Shown here piece by piece: positions 7,071-13,583 of a DNA stretch of 15,286 nt. The notes under the pieces are model-generated. The model was not told the origin of the DNA. It saw only the letters and a program-made list of their open reading frames with translations, and did no database searches. Location of the stretch: the NCBI GenBank assembly GCA_002471865.1, contig DKQU01000095.1:15428-30713 (forward strand), in the 5' to 3' direction. Every line of letters begins with the position of its first letter. Position 1 is the stretch's first letter. Origin of the DNA: Fidelibacterota bacterium UBA7300 (GTDB lineage: Bacteria > Fidelibacterota > Marinisomatia > Marinisomatales > UBA2128). Both the position numbers and the translations under genes were made by a program.

Positions 7071-8700
7071 TCTCGGTCAACTTATGGTTCAGGAGGATCT
7101 CCTGACGCAGGAACAGCTTCAGAAGGCGCTGGACTACCGCAACCAAAACATGGTGAGGCTCGGGGAGGCTTGCAGAAAGCTCGATCTCATCAGTGAGACG
7201 GACCTATTGAATATATTGGCTTTGCAGTTTCGAATCCCCAGAATTGAGCTTGATCATTTCAATTTCGATACAGACGCCATTAAACTGTTGGAGAAGGAAA
7301 CTGTCCGGGACTGCAACGCCATTCCACTCTATTTTATCGATGACGAACTGATGCTTGCCATAACGGACCCCATGAATATCAAAGCTGTGGATGAGATCGG
7401 CCGTGTCACCGGTAAACGGGTGTATCTCGCCATCGCCTCTGTTTCCGAGGTATCATCTGCTATCCAGACGTTTTACTCTATGGTTGGGCAGGAGGAAGCG
7501 CCTTCAGGGAACGGTGAGTCCGGGTCGATGGAGGAGTTAGAGGGAAATGAGGAAGAGATCGTCGAGATCGCTGATGCTATTCTGAAAGATGCGGTGGAGG
7601 GCGGCGTCAGCGATATTCACCTCGAACACAAGGAGAAATCAGTGCGGGTACGCTTTCGCCTTGACGGCATTCTCCGCGTCTACAAGAGCTGGCCGAAATC
7701 CAGGTCTGCCGCCATCGTGTCGCGTTTTAAGGTGATGGCGGGAATCGATATCGCCGAAAGCCGGAAACCGCAGGACGGCCGCTTCGCCTTCCAGGTAGGG
7801 AAGAAGAATGTGGACTTACGTGTAAACACCTATCCGTCGGTCTTCGGAGAGAAAGTGGTTATGCGTATTCTTGACCCTACGAAAGGAGCCATTCCGTTGG
7901 ACAAACTGGGCTTCAGCACCTCCACCATGACACAGTGGCGGGACGCTTGTTCTCACCCAAACGGGATCGTTCTTGTGACGGGGCCTACGGGAAGCGGAAA
8001 ATCCACAACGCTCTACGCAACGCTAAACATTGTCAATTCCACCGATATTCATATGATCACAGTGGAAGATCCGGTGGAGTACAAGCTTGACGGTATTGTG
8101 CAGGGGCAGATCAACGAGCGGGCTGGGATGACTTTTGCCGCCGCTCTCAGGGCGATGCTCAGGCAGGATCCGGACATCATTATGGTAGGTGAGATGCGCG
8201 ATAGGGAGACCATCGACCTTGCCGTTCGCGCCGCACTGACGGGACACCTTGTCTTCAGCACACTCCATACCAACAACGCCGCTGCCTCTTATTCTCGGCT
8301 CATGGACATGGGGACAGACCCTTTTATGCTCAGCACCACCGTCCGGGCTATTCTGGCACAGCGGCTGATCCGGCAGCTCTGCTCCAAATGCAAGGTTCAA
8401 TACCGCGCCACAGAAGAGGAGTTCGAAACCATCGATATGCCGCCTACCGATGATCCGATTTACAAAGCCAAGGAAGACGGATGCAGCTACTGCGGCGAGC
8501 GGGGATACAAGGGCCGGAAAGGTCTGTACGAACTGCTCATCCCCTCGCTGGAACTTAACGAACTTGTACAGCAGCGGCACCCGGACAGCGAAATCCACAA
8601 GATGGCCGTCAAGAACGGGATGTCGCCCCTTGAGAATGAAGGGTACAATTTTATCCGGCAGGGCGTCACCTCATTAGAAGAAATCCACAGAGTTCTCTAG
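7060..8700 (+). CDS. pilB: PilB/GspE-type pilus assembly ATPase
   Basis: A 546-residue cytoplasmic hexameric ATPase powering fibre assembly. The N-terminus (about 1-145) is a MshEN/GspE_N domain with two LG-type repeats: SLGQLMVQEDLLTQEQL at about 4-20 and RLGEACRKLDLISETDLL at about 31-48. The catalytic half holds Walker A GPTGSGKST at 308-316, the Asp box VEDPVEY with Asp337, Walker B DPDIIMVGEMRD with Glu378, and the His box STLHTNN with His403. A zinc finger of two CxxC pairs (Cys441/444 and Cys475/478) is the PilB/GspE hallmark and separates it from PilT. MshEN domains can bind cyclic di-GMP; here the second repeat keeps RLG but departs elsewhere, so binding is uncertain. Start ATG at 7060 follows GGAGAAGGGAG. 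It ends 2 bases before pilC. Confidence 0.96.
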   Translation: MPLSLGQLMVQEDLLTQEQLQKALDYRNQNMVRLGEACRKLDLISETDLLNILALQFRIPRIELDHFNFDTDAIKLLEKETVRDCNAIPLYFIDDELMLAITDPMNIKAVDEIGRVTGKRVYLAIASVSEVSSAIQTFYSMVGQEEAPSGNGESGSMEELEGNEEEIVEIADAILKDAVEGGVSDIHLEHKEKSVRVRFRLDGILRVYKSWPKSRSAAIVSRFKVMAGIDIAESRKPQDGRFAFQVGKKNVDLRVNTYPSVFGEKVVMRILDPTKGAIPLDKLGFSTSTMTQWRDACSHPNGIVLVTGPTGSGKSTTLYATLNIVNSTDIHMITVEDPVEYKLDGIVQGQINERAGMTFAAALRAMLRQDPDIIMVGEMRDRETIDLAVRAALTGHLVFSTLHTNNAAASYSRLMDMGTDPFMLSTTVRAILAQRLIRQLCSKCKVQYRATEEEFETIDMPPTDDPIYKAKEDGCSYCGERGYKGRKGLYELLIPSLELNELVQQRHPDSEIHKMAVKNGMSPLENEGYNFIRQGVTSLEEIHRVL

Positions 8701-8702
8701 AG

Positions 8703-9911
8703 ATGCCCAACTACACCTGCAGAGTTGTCACTGAACAGGGAAACATCATGGAGCGTGTGATTTCAGCAGGTTCTGTCACTGAGGTGACAGAAATTGTTTC
8801 CAAGAATGAAGAACAGCTCCTCTCCGCCAAGAAGCAGGGGCTGAACCTCAACCTCGATGATCTTCTCGGGCGGTTTAAGAAGATACCTCCGGAGCAGATG
8901 AAACTGTTTACCAACCAGCTGAGGACGATGATGAGTTCCGGCGTCCCCCTTCTGGCGGCTCTCGACGTGCTTGAGCGGCAGGCCGCCACGCCGAAACTGA
9001 AGACGGTTGTCACCGACCTCCACAAGCGCGTCTCCTCAGGCGATTCTCTTTCAGAAGCCATGAGCCACCATGGTGATGTGTTTAATACACTATACGTAGC
9101 CATGGTGAAAGCGGGGGAGTCGTCGGGCGTCATGGGGCAGGTTCTGGAACAGCTTGAAATGTTTAATGACATTGATATCAAAACGAAGAAGAGCGTTAAA
9201 AAGGCGATTCGCTATCCCATCATGGTCATGAGTGTAATGGTCATTGCTGGAGCCTTCGCTGTCGTGAAGATTGTCCCCACATTCGCAACCATGCTGACGG
9301 GAATGGGCACTGAACTGCCCCTGCTGACAAGGGCCCTGCTCGCCGTCAGCGATATCGCCCAGAACTACGGCTTGTTCATTGTCCTCGGGTTTGTGCTTAT
9401 GGGCGTCGGTATTAATCGGTTCAAAAAGACGCCGAACGGCAGATTAGCCGTTGATAAGCTCAAGCTGAAACTGCCGGTCTCGAAAACACTTCTCAGAACT
9501 GCCGTCATGTCCCGGTTTTCACTCATACTCCAGACACTCGTCTCCAGCGGCACGCAGATTGTGGATGCGCTGGAGATCGCCAAGAACACCATCGGCAACA
9601 AAGTGTATGAAAATGTCATCAGTGACGCCCGGGAGAAAATCATCCAGGGGCAGCCGATCCATCTCGCACTTGAGAGTAACTATATTCCGTCGGTAGCGCT
9701 GAACATGATCGCCATTGGCGAAGAGACAGGATCTTTAGATACCATGCTCGGGAGTGTCGCCGACTATTATCTTGCTGAGCTGGAAGACAAGCTGGAAGGT
9801 CTCACAGCCGCCATCGAACCACTGGTTACCGTCTTTATCGGCATCTTTGTGGCCGGATTCGTGGCGAGCATCTTTCTGCCCATGTTCAAGATGTATGAGA
9901 GCGCCATGTAA
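8703..9911 (+). CDS. pilC: PilC/GspF inner-membrane platform protein
   Basis: A 402-residue polytopic platform protein that contacts PilB and handles pilin subunits. Two homologous T2SF domains are visible: the first contains FTNQLRTMMSSGVPLLAAL and the second FSLILQTLVSSGTQIVDAL, each followed by the GxSLxxA-like turn (SGDSLSEAMS, QGQPIHLAL). Membrane helices are at about residues 172-192, 222-239 and 374-396, the usual arrangement. The C-terminus ends with the typical LPMFKMYESAM. Length is standard. The ATG lies 2 bases after the pilB stop, so the pair is probably translationally coupled. It is the last gene of the tightly packed first block; a 114-base gap follows before the major pilin. 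Confidence 0.96.
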   Translation: MPNYTCRVVTEQGNIMERVISAGSVTEVTEIVSKNEEQLLSAKKQGLNLNLDDLLGRFKKIPPEQMKLFTNQLRTMMSSGVPLLAALDVLERQAATPKLKTVVTDLHKRVSSGDSLSEAMSHHGDVFNTLYVAMVKAGESSGVMGQVLEQLEMFNDIDIKTKKSVKKAIRYPIMVMSVMVIAGAFAVVKIVPTFATMLTGMGTELPLLTRALLAVSDIAQNYGLFIVLGFVLMGVGINRFKKTPNGRLAVDKLKLKLPVSKTLLRTAVMSRFSLILQTLVSSGTQIVDALEIAKNTIGNKVYENVISDAREKIIQGQPIHLALESNYIPSVALNMIAIGEETGSLDTMLGSVADYYLAELEDKLEGLTAAIEPLVTVFIGIFVAGFVASIFLPMFKMYESAM

Positions 9912-9918
9912 AAAAATG

Positions 9919-9947
9919 TTCGCTTTAACTGAAATATTGAATATATT
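9919..9947 (+). promoter_or_regulatory. Candidate promoter for the major pilin gene
   Basis: In the 114-base gap before the pilin gene, TATATT (9942-9947) matches five of six bases of the sigma-70 -10 box. TTCGCT (9919-9924) sits 17 bases upstream as a poor -35. No GG-N10-GC sigma-54 element is seen. A dedicated promoter fits a highly expressed pilin, but the assignment is tentative. Confidence 0.28.
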
Positions 9948-10010
9948 TGTCCGTAAGTGAGTTAAGCGGAGAAAACATTTGAAGAATAACGCACCTCATT
10001 ATCATGAAAA

Positions 10011-10016
10011 AAGGAG
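10011..10016 (+). promoter_or_regulatory. Strong ribosome binding site of the major pilin gene
   Basis: AAGGAG within AAAAAAGGAGATT lies 9 bases before the ATG at 10026. It is the best Shine-Dalgarno sequence on the plus strand here and fixes the pilin start. It suggests high translation, as expected for an abundant fibre subunit. Confidence 0.75.
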
Positions 10017-10025
10017 ATTAATATC

Positions 10026-10523
10026 ATGAGAAAAGATAACAAAGGTTTTACCCTCATTGAATTGATCGTGGTTATTGCCATTATCGGTATTCTGGCGGCC
10101 ATTGTCATTCCTCAGTTCAACAATGCAACAACCCAAGCCAAGGAAGCTACTGTCAAATCATTTGCAACATCATTGATCGCTGGAGTAAACAGCAAATTTG
10201 CGAAAGATCTGTTAGCTGATGTTGAGGGTACGCCAACATATATACCGTGCAATCCGGTGGCTAACATCCCAAATGCTGTTTTTAGTAGTTTCGATGCATC
10301 ATCGTGGACTATATCAGACCATGCACAAGTTGGCGGACAGGATATAGCTGAGTTTAAGTTTGCCGATGACAATGACTACCTTGTTTATTATGCAACTAAC
10401 GGCGCTGATCATACTGAATTTATTGTCACCTATAAACTGGAAGCCGCAGCTGCCGCAGTTCAAGCAGGTGGTACTGGTTTACTTGGTCCAGGAGTAATAG
10501 GAATTGATGGTAATACCTGGTAG
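10026..10523 (+). CDS. pilA: Type IV major pilin (PilA-like)
   Basis: A 165-residue prepilin and the probable main fibre subunit. The class III leader MRKDNKG is followed by FTLIELIVVIAIIGILAA, so PilD cleavage after Gly7 gives a mature protein of 158 residues starting with Phe and carrying Glu5. The 7-residue leader is of type IVa length. The helix continues through KEATVKSFATSLIAG, and the globular part ends in GVIGIDGNTW. Only one Cys (in YIPCNP) is present, so the usual C-terminal disulfide-bonded D-loop of many type IVa pilins is missing. It stands alone between a 114-base gap with a strong ribosome binding site and an intrinsic terminator. That isolation and signal strength are why it is called the major pilin rather than one of the four downstream pilins. 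Confidence 0.93.
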   Translation: MRKDNKGFTLIELIVVIAIIGILAAIVIPQFNNATTQAKEATVKSFATSLIAGVNSKFAKDLLADVEGTPTYIPCNPVANIPNAVFSSFDASSWTISDHAQVGGQDIAEFKFADDNDYLVYYATNGADHTEFIVTYKLEAAAAAVQAGGTGLLGPGVIGIDGNTW

Positions 10524-10547
10524 TAAAAAGTCGTAATATTGTTGTGA

Positions 10548-10579
10548 AAAAATGCCGGCTTCTGCCGGCATTTTCTTTT
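10548..10579 (+). terminator. Intrinsic terminator after the major pilin
   Basis: A perfect inverted repeat, AATGCCGGC (10551-10559) and GCCGGCATT (10564-10572), has a 4-base TTCT loop. It is preceded by an A-run and followed by TTCTTTT, so the stem can extend by A-T pairs on both sides. It lies 25 bases after the pilin stop and should uncouple pilin transcription from the minor pilin genes. Confidence 0.88.
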
Positions 10580-10634
10580 ACCGACCTTTTGCAAATAATC
10601 TTATCCTGAACCGGATGTTCTATTGGTTGGTGAG

Positions 10635-11225
10635 ATGATTTTTGTTATTTTGCTCTATATGCTCAGAAACTATTACTTGGCGGTGTTAGGCGGACCGAAA
10701 TGGTTTACTACAAAAGGGAAGGTCACGCCATTTCAGTCATTGAAGGGAATAAATTTTGGTTTAACCTCCGGTTACACCCTAATAGAGTTAATTGTAGTTA
10801 TTTCCATCATAGGCATACTCGCCTCCTTCGTGGTGGTGGACCAGGTGAGCTATTACAACAAACTTGCTTTTGCTGCCGATGTAGAAAGATTCATGGGGGA
10901 TATGGAGTATGCCAGAGACTATGCCGTTTCCCGAAAGAAAAGATGTGTTATAACCATTGATGCAGCAGCTGGTGAAAACCCAGCCCAATATAGCTTTAAT
11001 CTTGGAACAGCAGCCGGAACGGAAGTCATATTACCCCACAACAGTGGAAATCATACTATCTTAATGCCAGATGGAGCCTCAATCACAGAGGGCCCCACGA
11101 CTATTACTCTAGACACTAGGGGTCGTCCTGACGATGATCAATCATTAACCTATACTTCTACAAAATATTCACCAGATGTACCCATCACCCTTAACAGCAT
11201 CACCGGTTTCATTACGAGGGAATGA
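10635..11225 (+). CDS. Minor pilin, GspH/FimT-like (start uncertain)
   Basis: First of four minor pilins. The prepilin motif SG then YTLIELIVVISIIGILASF carries the cleavage Gly and the Glu5. The next segment, DVERFMGDMEYARDYAVSRK, and the final LNSITGFITRE fit the GspH/FimT pattern. The start is unclear. The ATG at 10635, used here, gives a leader of about 46 residues with its own hydrophobic stretch (MIFVILLYMLRNYYLAVLGG), unusual for a prepilin. A TTG at 10740 would give an 11-residue leader, MKGINFGLTSG, but lacks a well-spaced ribosome binding site; GGGAAGG lies 17 bases upstream. Other candidates are TTG 10623 and ATG 10659. A 7-base inverted repeat (GAAATGG 10697-10703, CCATTTC 10728-10734) just before the TTG might shape the leader mRNA. 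It ends in an ATGA overlap with the next gene. Confidence 0.82.
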   Translation: MIFVILLYMLRNYYLAVLGGPKWFTTKGKVTPFQSLKGINFGLTSGYTLIELIVVISIIGILASFVVVDQVSYYNKLAFAADVERFMGDMEYARDYAVSRKKRCVITIDAAAGENPAQYSFNLGTAAGTEVILPHNSGNHTILMPDGASITEGPTTITLDTRGRPDDDQSLTYTSTKYSPDVPITLNSITGFITRE

Positions 11226-12313
11226 AGTTTTCAACAAATAAAAAAGGTAATGCTCTGGTGGATCTTATCATCGGGATTGTAATTTTGGGACTGGTGAGCA
11301 TTTCCGTAGTAGGGGCATATACGTCACTTATTTCCATGGTTACAAACGCGTTTAGGAATTCCCAAACTTCCTGGTTTGGTAACAGTGTTATGGAAATATA
11401 TTCCGCTAAAGATTTTGATGACATTGCAGGGGTCGACGATTTCATTCTTCCACAGTTCCCTGGTTATACGGCAGATATTACAGTAACGCACAAAGATATA
11501 GATTTATCTACATCTACGTTCGATGGTGGAAATGAAGAGTCGCAGTATAAAGAAATAATCGTGGCAGCTAATAATGTGTCAGACAATTCTGTCACTTTAA
11601 AGACCATAATAAGTGCCCCCAAGAAATTTCAGCAGCCAGGGAGCCCAACTGATGGAGACATCGTCTGGTTCGACGACTTTGAACTTCCTCCTTTTGATGA
11701 CCTAGAGGAGCGTGGCTATGACATTGGAGCGAACGAAGTTACATGGTCCATTGGAACCGATGGCGGTGCCAATGGAGACAACTACTTGACTATAATTGGT
11801 CAAGGCAGTGGACAACACCCCCCCCAGGGTGGACTTAGCTACAAGTTCGACGATCGGCAAATCGAGGAAGTGAGTTGGTATGTTCGGATCACCGCTCCGA
11901 CTTTTCCTCCTGATGTGCGTAGCTATGCAGGCTATGTGGTTGCAGGCGAAAACGGAATGAACCATGGGATGAATAGTATCTTTTTCAGTTATATACGACT
12001 TCATCCTGACTACATGGTTGGGATAATTGGTGGACAAATTTTTTTCTACCCCCTCCCTCAACGAGACCCTGGCGTAAACTTGGAGAACAATGTTTGGTAC
12101 CATTTTGAGGTAAAAAACATCGACTACACCACCAAAACCTTCGATGTTTGGGTAAATGGAGCCCAAAAGCAAACCGGAATAAATTTCCGTGACCAAACCG
12201 TAAGCAGCATGGGATCAGTTTACCTGTACAATTACAGGGGGCCTTCTGACAATCGGGAGAATCTTAGGATAGACTTTGATGACCTGACCATCATTGATGG
12301 AGGCGGGGAATGA
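11222..12313 (+). CDS. Minor pilin, GspI/PilV-position, with C-terminal concanavalin A-like (lectin/LamG-type) domain
   Basis: A 363-residue prepilin-like protein, about three times the usual minor-pilin length. The leader MKFSTNKKG is followed by NALVDLIIGIVILGLVSISV. Cleavage after Gly9 would leave Asp, not Glu, at mature position 5. Residues about 10-140 form the pilin part. From IVWFDDFELPPF at 147-158 to the C-terminus the sequence looks like an extracellular beta jelly roll of the LamG/concanavalin A-like type: VSWYVRITAP, then VWYHFEVKNIDYTTKTFDVW with VNGAQ, and finally LRIDFDDLTIIDGG. Such domains often bind glycans or act in adhesion, and at a fibre tip this one could be an adhesin; specificity is unknown. 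An 8-C tract at 11818-11825 lies inside this domain. Overlaps by 4 bases (ATGA) at both ends couple it to its neighbours. The fold call is by pattern only. Confidence 0.75.
   Translation: MKFSTNKKGNALVDLIIGIVILGLVSISVVGAYTSLISMVTNAFRNSQTSWFGNSVMEIYSAKDFDDIAGVDDFILPQFPGYTADITVTHKDIDLSTSTFDGGNEESQYKEIIVAANNVSDNSVTLKTIISAPKKFQQPGSPTDGDIVWFDDFELPPFDDLEERGYDIGANEVTWSIGTDGGANGDNYLTIIGQGSGQHPPQGGLSYKFDDRQIEEVSWYVRITAPTFPPDVRSYAGYVVAGENGMNHGMNSIFFSYIRLHPDYMVGIIGGQIFFYPLPQRDPGVNLENNVWYHFEVKNIDYTTKTFDVWVNGAQKQTGINFRDQTVSSMGSVYLYNYRGPSDNRENLRIDFDDLTIIDGGGE
11818..11825 (+). repeat. Homopolymer of eight C within the lectin-like minor pilin gene
   Basis: Eight consecutive C encode part of His-Pro-Pro in the lectin-like domain. 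Single-base slippage here would shift the frame and truncate the protein near its middle. Poly-G/C tracts of this kind drive phase variation of surface adhesins in some bacteria; eight is at the short end. A sequencing or assembly error is also possible, but the frame as given is intact. Confidence 0.6.
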
Positions 12314-12855
12314 TTCAATTACTAAAATACAAAAATCCCACTAATCAGAAGGGATTCACTCTGATTGAACTGATCGTTGTTGTGACCATCATTGGTATCC
12401 TTGCACCTGGGATGGTATTGATTTATTCTTCTATTCTTGATAATTACCGCACCATGAACGCAATAGGCAATGTTACAAAAAGAGCAGAGTTTGTTCTGAG
12501 CAGGTTTACCGAAGACATGAATAACTGCACGGCCATTACAACTGCTGATGTGAAAGAGATTGTAATTGAAATAGCAACTGATCCTGCTCAGACCTATCGC
12601 TATAAAATTGATGAAACAGACAAAACGATAAAACTGTGTCTTGAGGGTTGTGAAAACGAACAAAATTATCATACAGTCATTGAAGGTGTCAGATCCACGA
12701 CGCAGTTCAAATATCTAGATGCAAACCTCGCCGAACTTGCGGCTCCCCCAACCCTAGGCGACATTATCTATGTGGAATTGAAGCTTGATTTGGTTTTTCT
12801 GGAGGAGACCACATCATATTCTACGATTGTTTATCCTGAAAAAACGCAGCTATGA
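12310..12855 (+). CDS. Minor pilin, GspJ/PilW-like
   Basis: A 181-residue prepilin. A 15-residue leader ending NQKG precedes FTLIELIVVVTIIGILAPG, with Glu at mature position 5. The following helix, NVTKRAEFVLSRFTEDMNNC, and the beta-rich remainder fit PilW/GspJ-type minor pilins, which often show 'F..D..n.' after the helix and act in the tip-priming complex. Cys in MNNC and in LCLEGCENE could form a disulfide outside the cytoplasm. It starts inside the previous stop (ATGA) and ends the same way, so all four minor pilins are probably made in fixed ratio. The region is A/T-rich (19 of 60 bases G or C at 12601-12660 by hand count). The family position (J) is inferred from order and general pattern rather than from a diagnostic motif. 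Confidence 0.82.
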   Translation: MIQLLKYKNPTNQKGFTLIELIVVVTIIGILAPGMVLIYSSILDNYRTMNAIGNVTKRAEFVLSRFTEDMNNCTAITTADVKEIVIEIATDPAQTYRYKIDETDKTIKLCLEGCENEQNYHTVIEGVRSTTQFKYLDANLAELAAPPTLGDIIYVELKLDLVFLEETTSYSTIVYPEKTQL

Positions 12856-13580
12856 TCTTTTTTTCAAATAGAGGCTGGCTTGGCACCGGGTTTGCCATCT
12901 TGATGTTTCTTATTTTATCTATTATTATAACGTCCATGGGAAGAAAGATCATAATCAACTCTGGCAGAACCGTGGACTCTATGAGAGAAAAGCAGGCATA
13001 TTGGAACGCAAGAGTTGGTCGTTCTGTTGTGGATCGTGAAGGAGAGGAAGGCCAAGGGATCATTGAATTTGGAGGAGGAACGGTGTTTTTTGATGACCTT
13101 TGTGTTATCGGAAAGTCATCTGAAGTGGTTTCTGGAGGCTCTGTTATTACTTTACAATCAGACAATTTTGCTCAGGGAGGAGATCTTGTTGCGGCTCATA
13201 TATCGAATGCAGGAGGTTGCAGTGGAGTGAACCAGTCACCTCAGCTAAACTGGAGTGGTGTCCCTGAAGATGCCGTATCTTTGGTAATCATTGTATCAGA
13301 TGCAGATGATGATAACTCTACACACTGGGCGATCTATGGAATTCCCGTCGCCACCACAGAACTTCAACAAAACGCTCAGATTGCGGATCCTGCCGAAGAA
13401 CTAGTAGACTATACCGGTCCTTGTCCGCCTCAAGGAGACGGAAATCACCGGTACGTCTTCAAGATTTATGCACTTAATGCAGACATTGCCGCCCCCATCA
13501 CTATTGAAGATTTGAAGACCAGTATGGAAGGGAAGATAATTGCCTGCGGTCAGATAACTGGACGCTATGAACGGCCTTAA
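12852..13580 (+). CDS. GspK/PilX-position minor pilin-like protein fused to a PEBP (YbhB/YbcL) domain
   Basis: A 242-residue protein in two parts. Residues 1-35 resemble a K-type pilin N-terminus: NRG at 6-8, then the hydrophobic WLGTGFAILMFLILSIIITS. No Glu is at position 5, as in GspK. A helix-like linker follows. From about residue 97 to the end is a complete phosphatidylethanolamine-binding protein domain: SPQLNWSGVPEDAVSLVI, the ligand-pocket SDADDD (Asp150, Asp152), STHWAIYGIP (His158), GPCPPQGDGNHRYVF at 189-203 with His199, and the C-terminal ACGQITGRYERP. Bacterial PEBP proteins are normally free single-domain proteins that bind small anionic or phospho ligands; none of the families I know is built as a pilin. 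Cys residues in GGCSG, GPCPP and IACG could form disulfides outside the cell. It overlaps the upstream gene (ATGA) and stops 3 bases before pilD. PEBP is firm; the pilin-type processing is inference. Confidence 0.88.
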   Translation: MIFFSNRGWLGTGFAILMFLILSIIITSMGRKIIINSGRTVDSMREKQAYWNARVGRSVVDREGEEGQGIIEFGGGTVFFDDLCVIGKSSEVVSGGSVITLQSDNFAQGGDLVAAHISNAGGCSGVNQSPQLNWSGVPEDAVSLVIIVSDADDDNSTHWAIYGIPVATTELQQNAQIADPAEELVDYTGPCPPQGDGNHRYVFKIYALNADIAAPITIEDLKTSMEGKIIACGQITGRYERP

Positions 13581-13583
13581 TTG

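Noticed and set aside
8023..8598. Long minus-strand open frame (191 codons) opposite pilB
   Set aside because: It lies wholly antisense to the conserved ATPase core and zinc-finger region of pilB, has no recognisable domain, and is a shadow of codon bias in the real gene.
1412..9925. Shared word TTCGCTT upstream of the pilus operon (1412-1418) and of pilA (9919-9925)
   Set aside because: A 7-base match is expected by chance at this scale, and the distances to promoter-like -10 elements differ between the two sites.
10004..10021. Five-codon mini-ORF (ATG to TAA) overlapping the pilA ribosome binding site
   Set aside because: It has no ribosome binding site of its own and consists mainly of the A-rich Shine-Dalgarno region; probably fortuitous.
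11702..12196. Minus-strand open frame (164 codons) opposite the lectin-like minor pilin
   Set aside because: Antisense to a well-supported chain of overlapping genes, with no family resemblance and no ribosome binding site noted.
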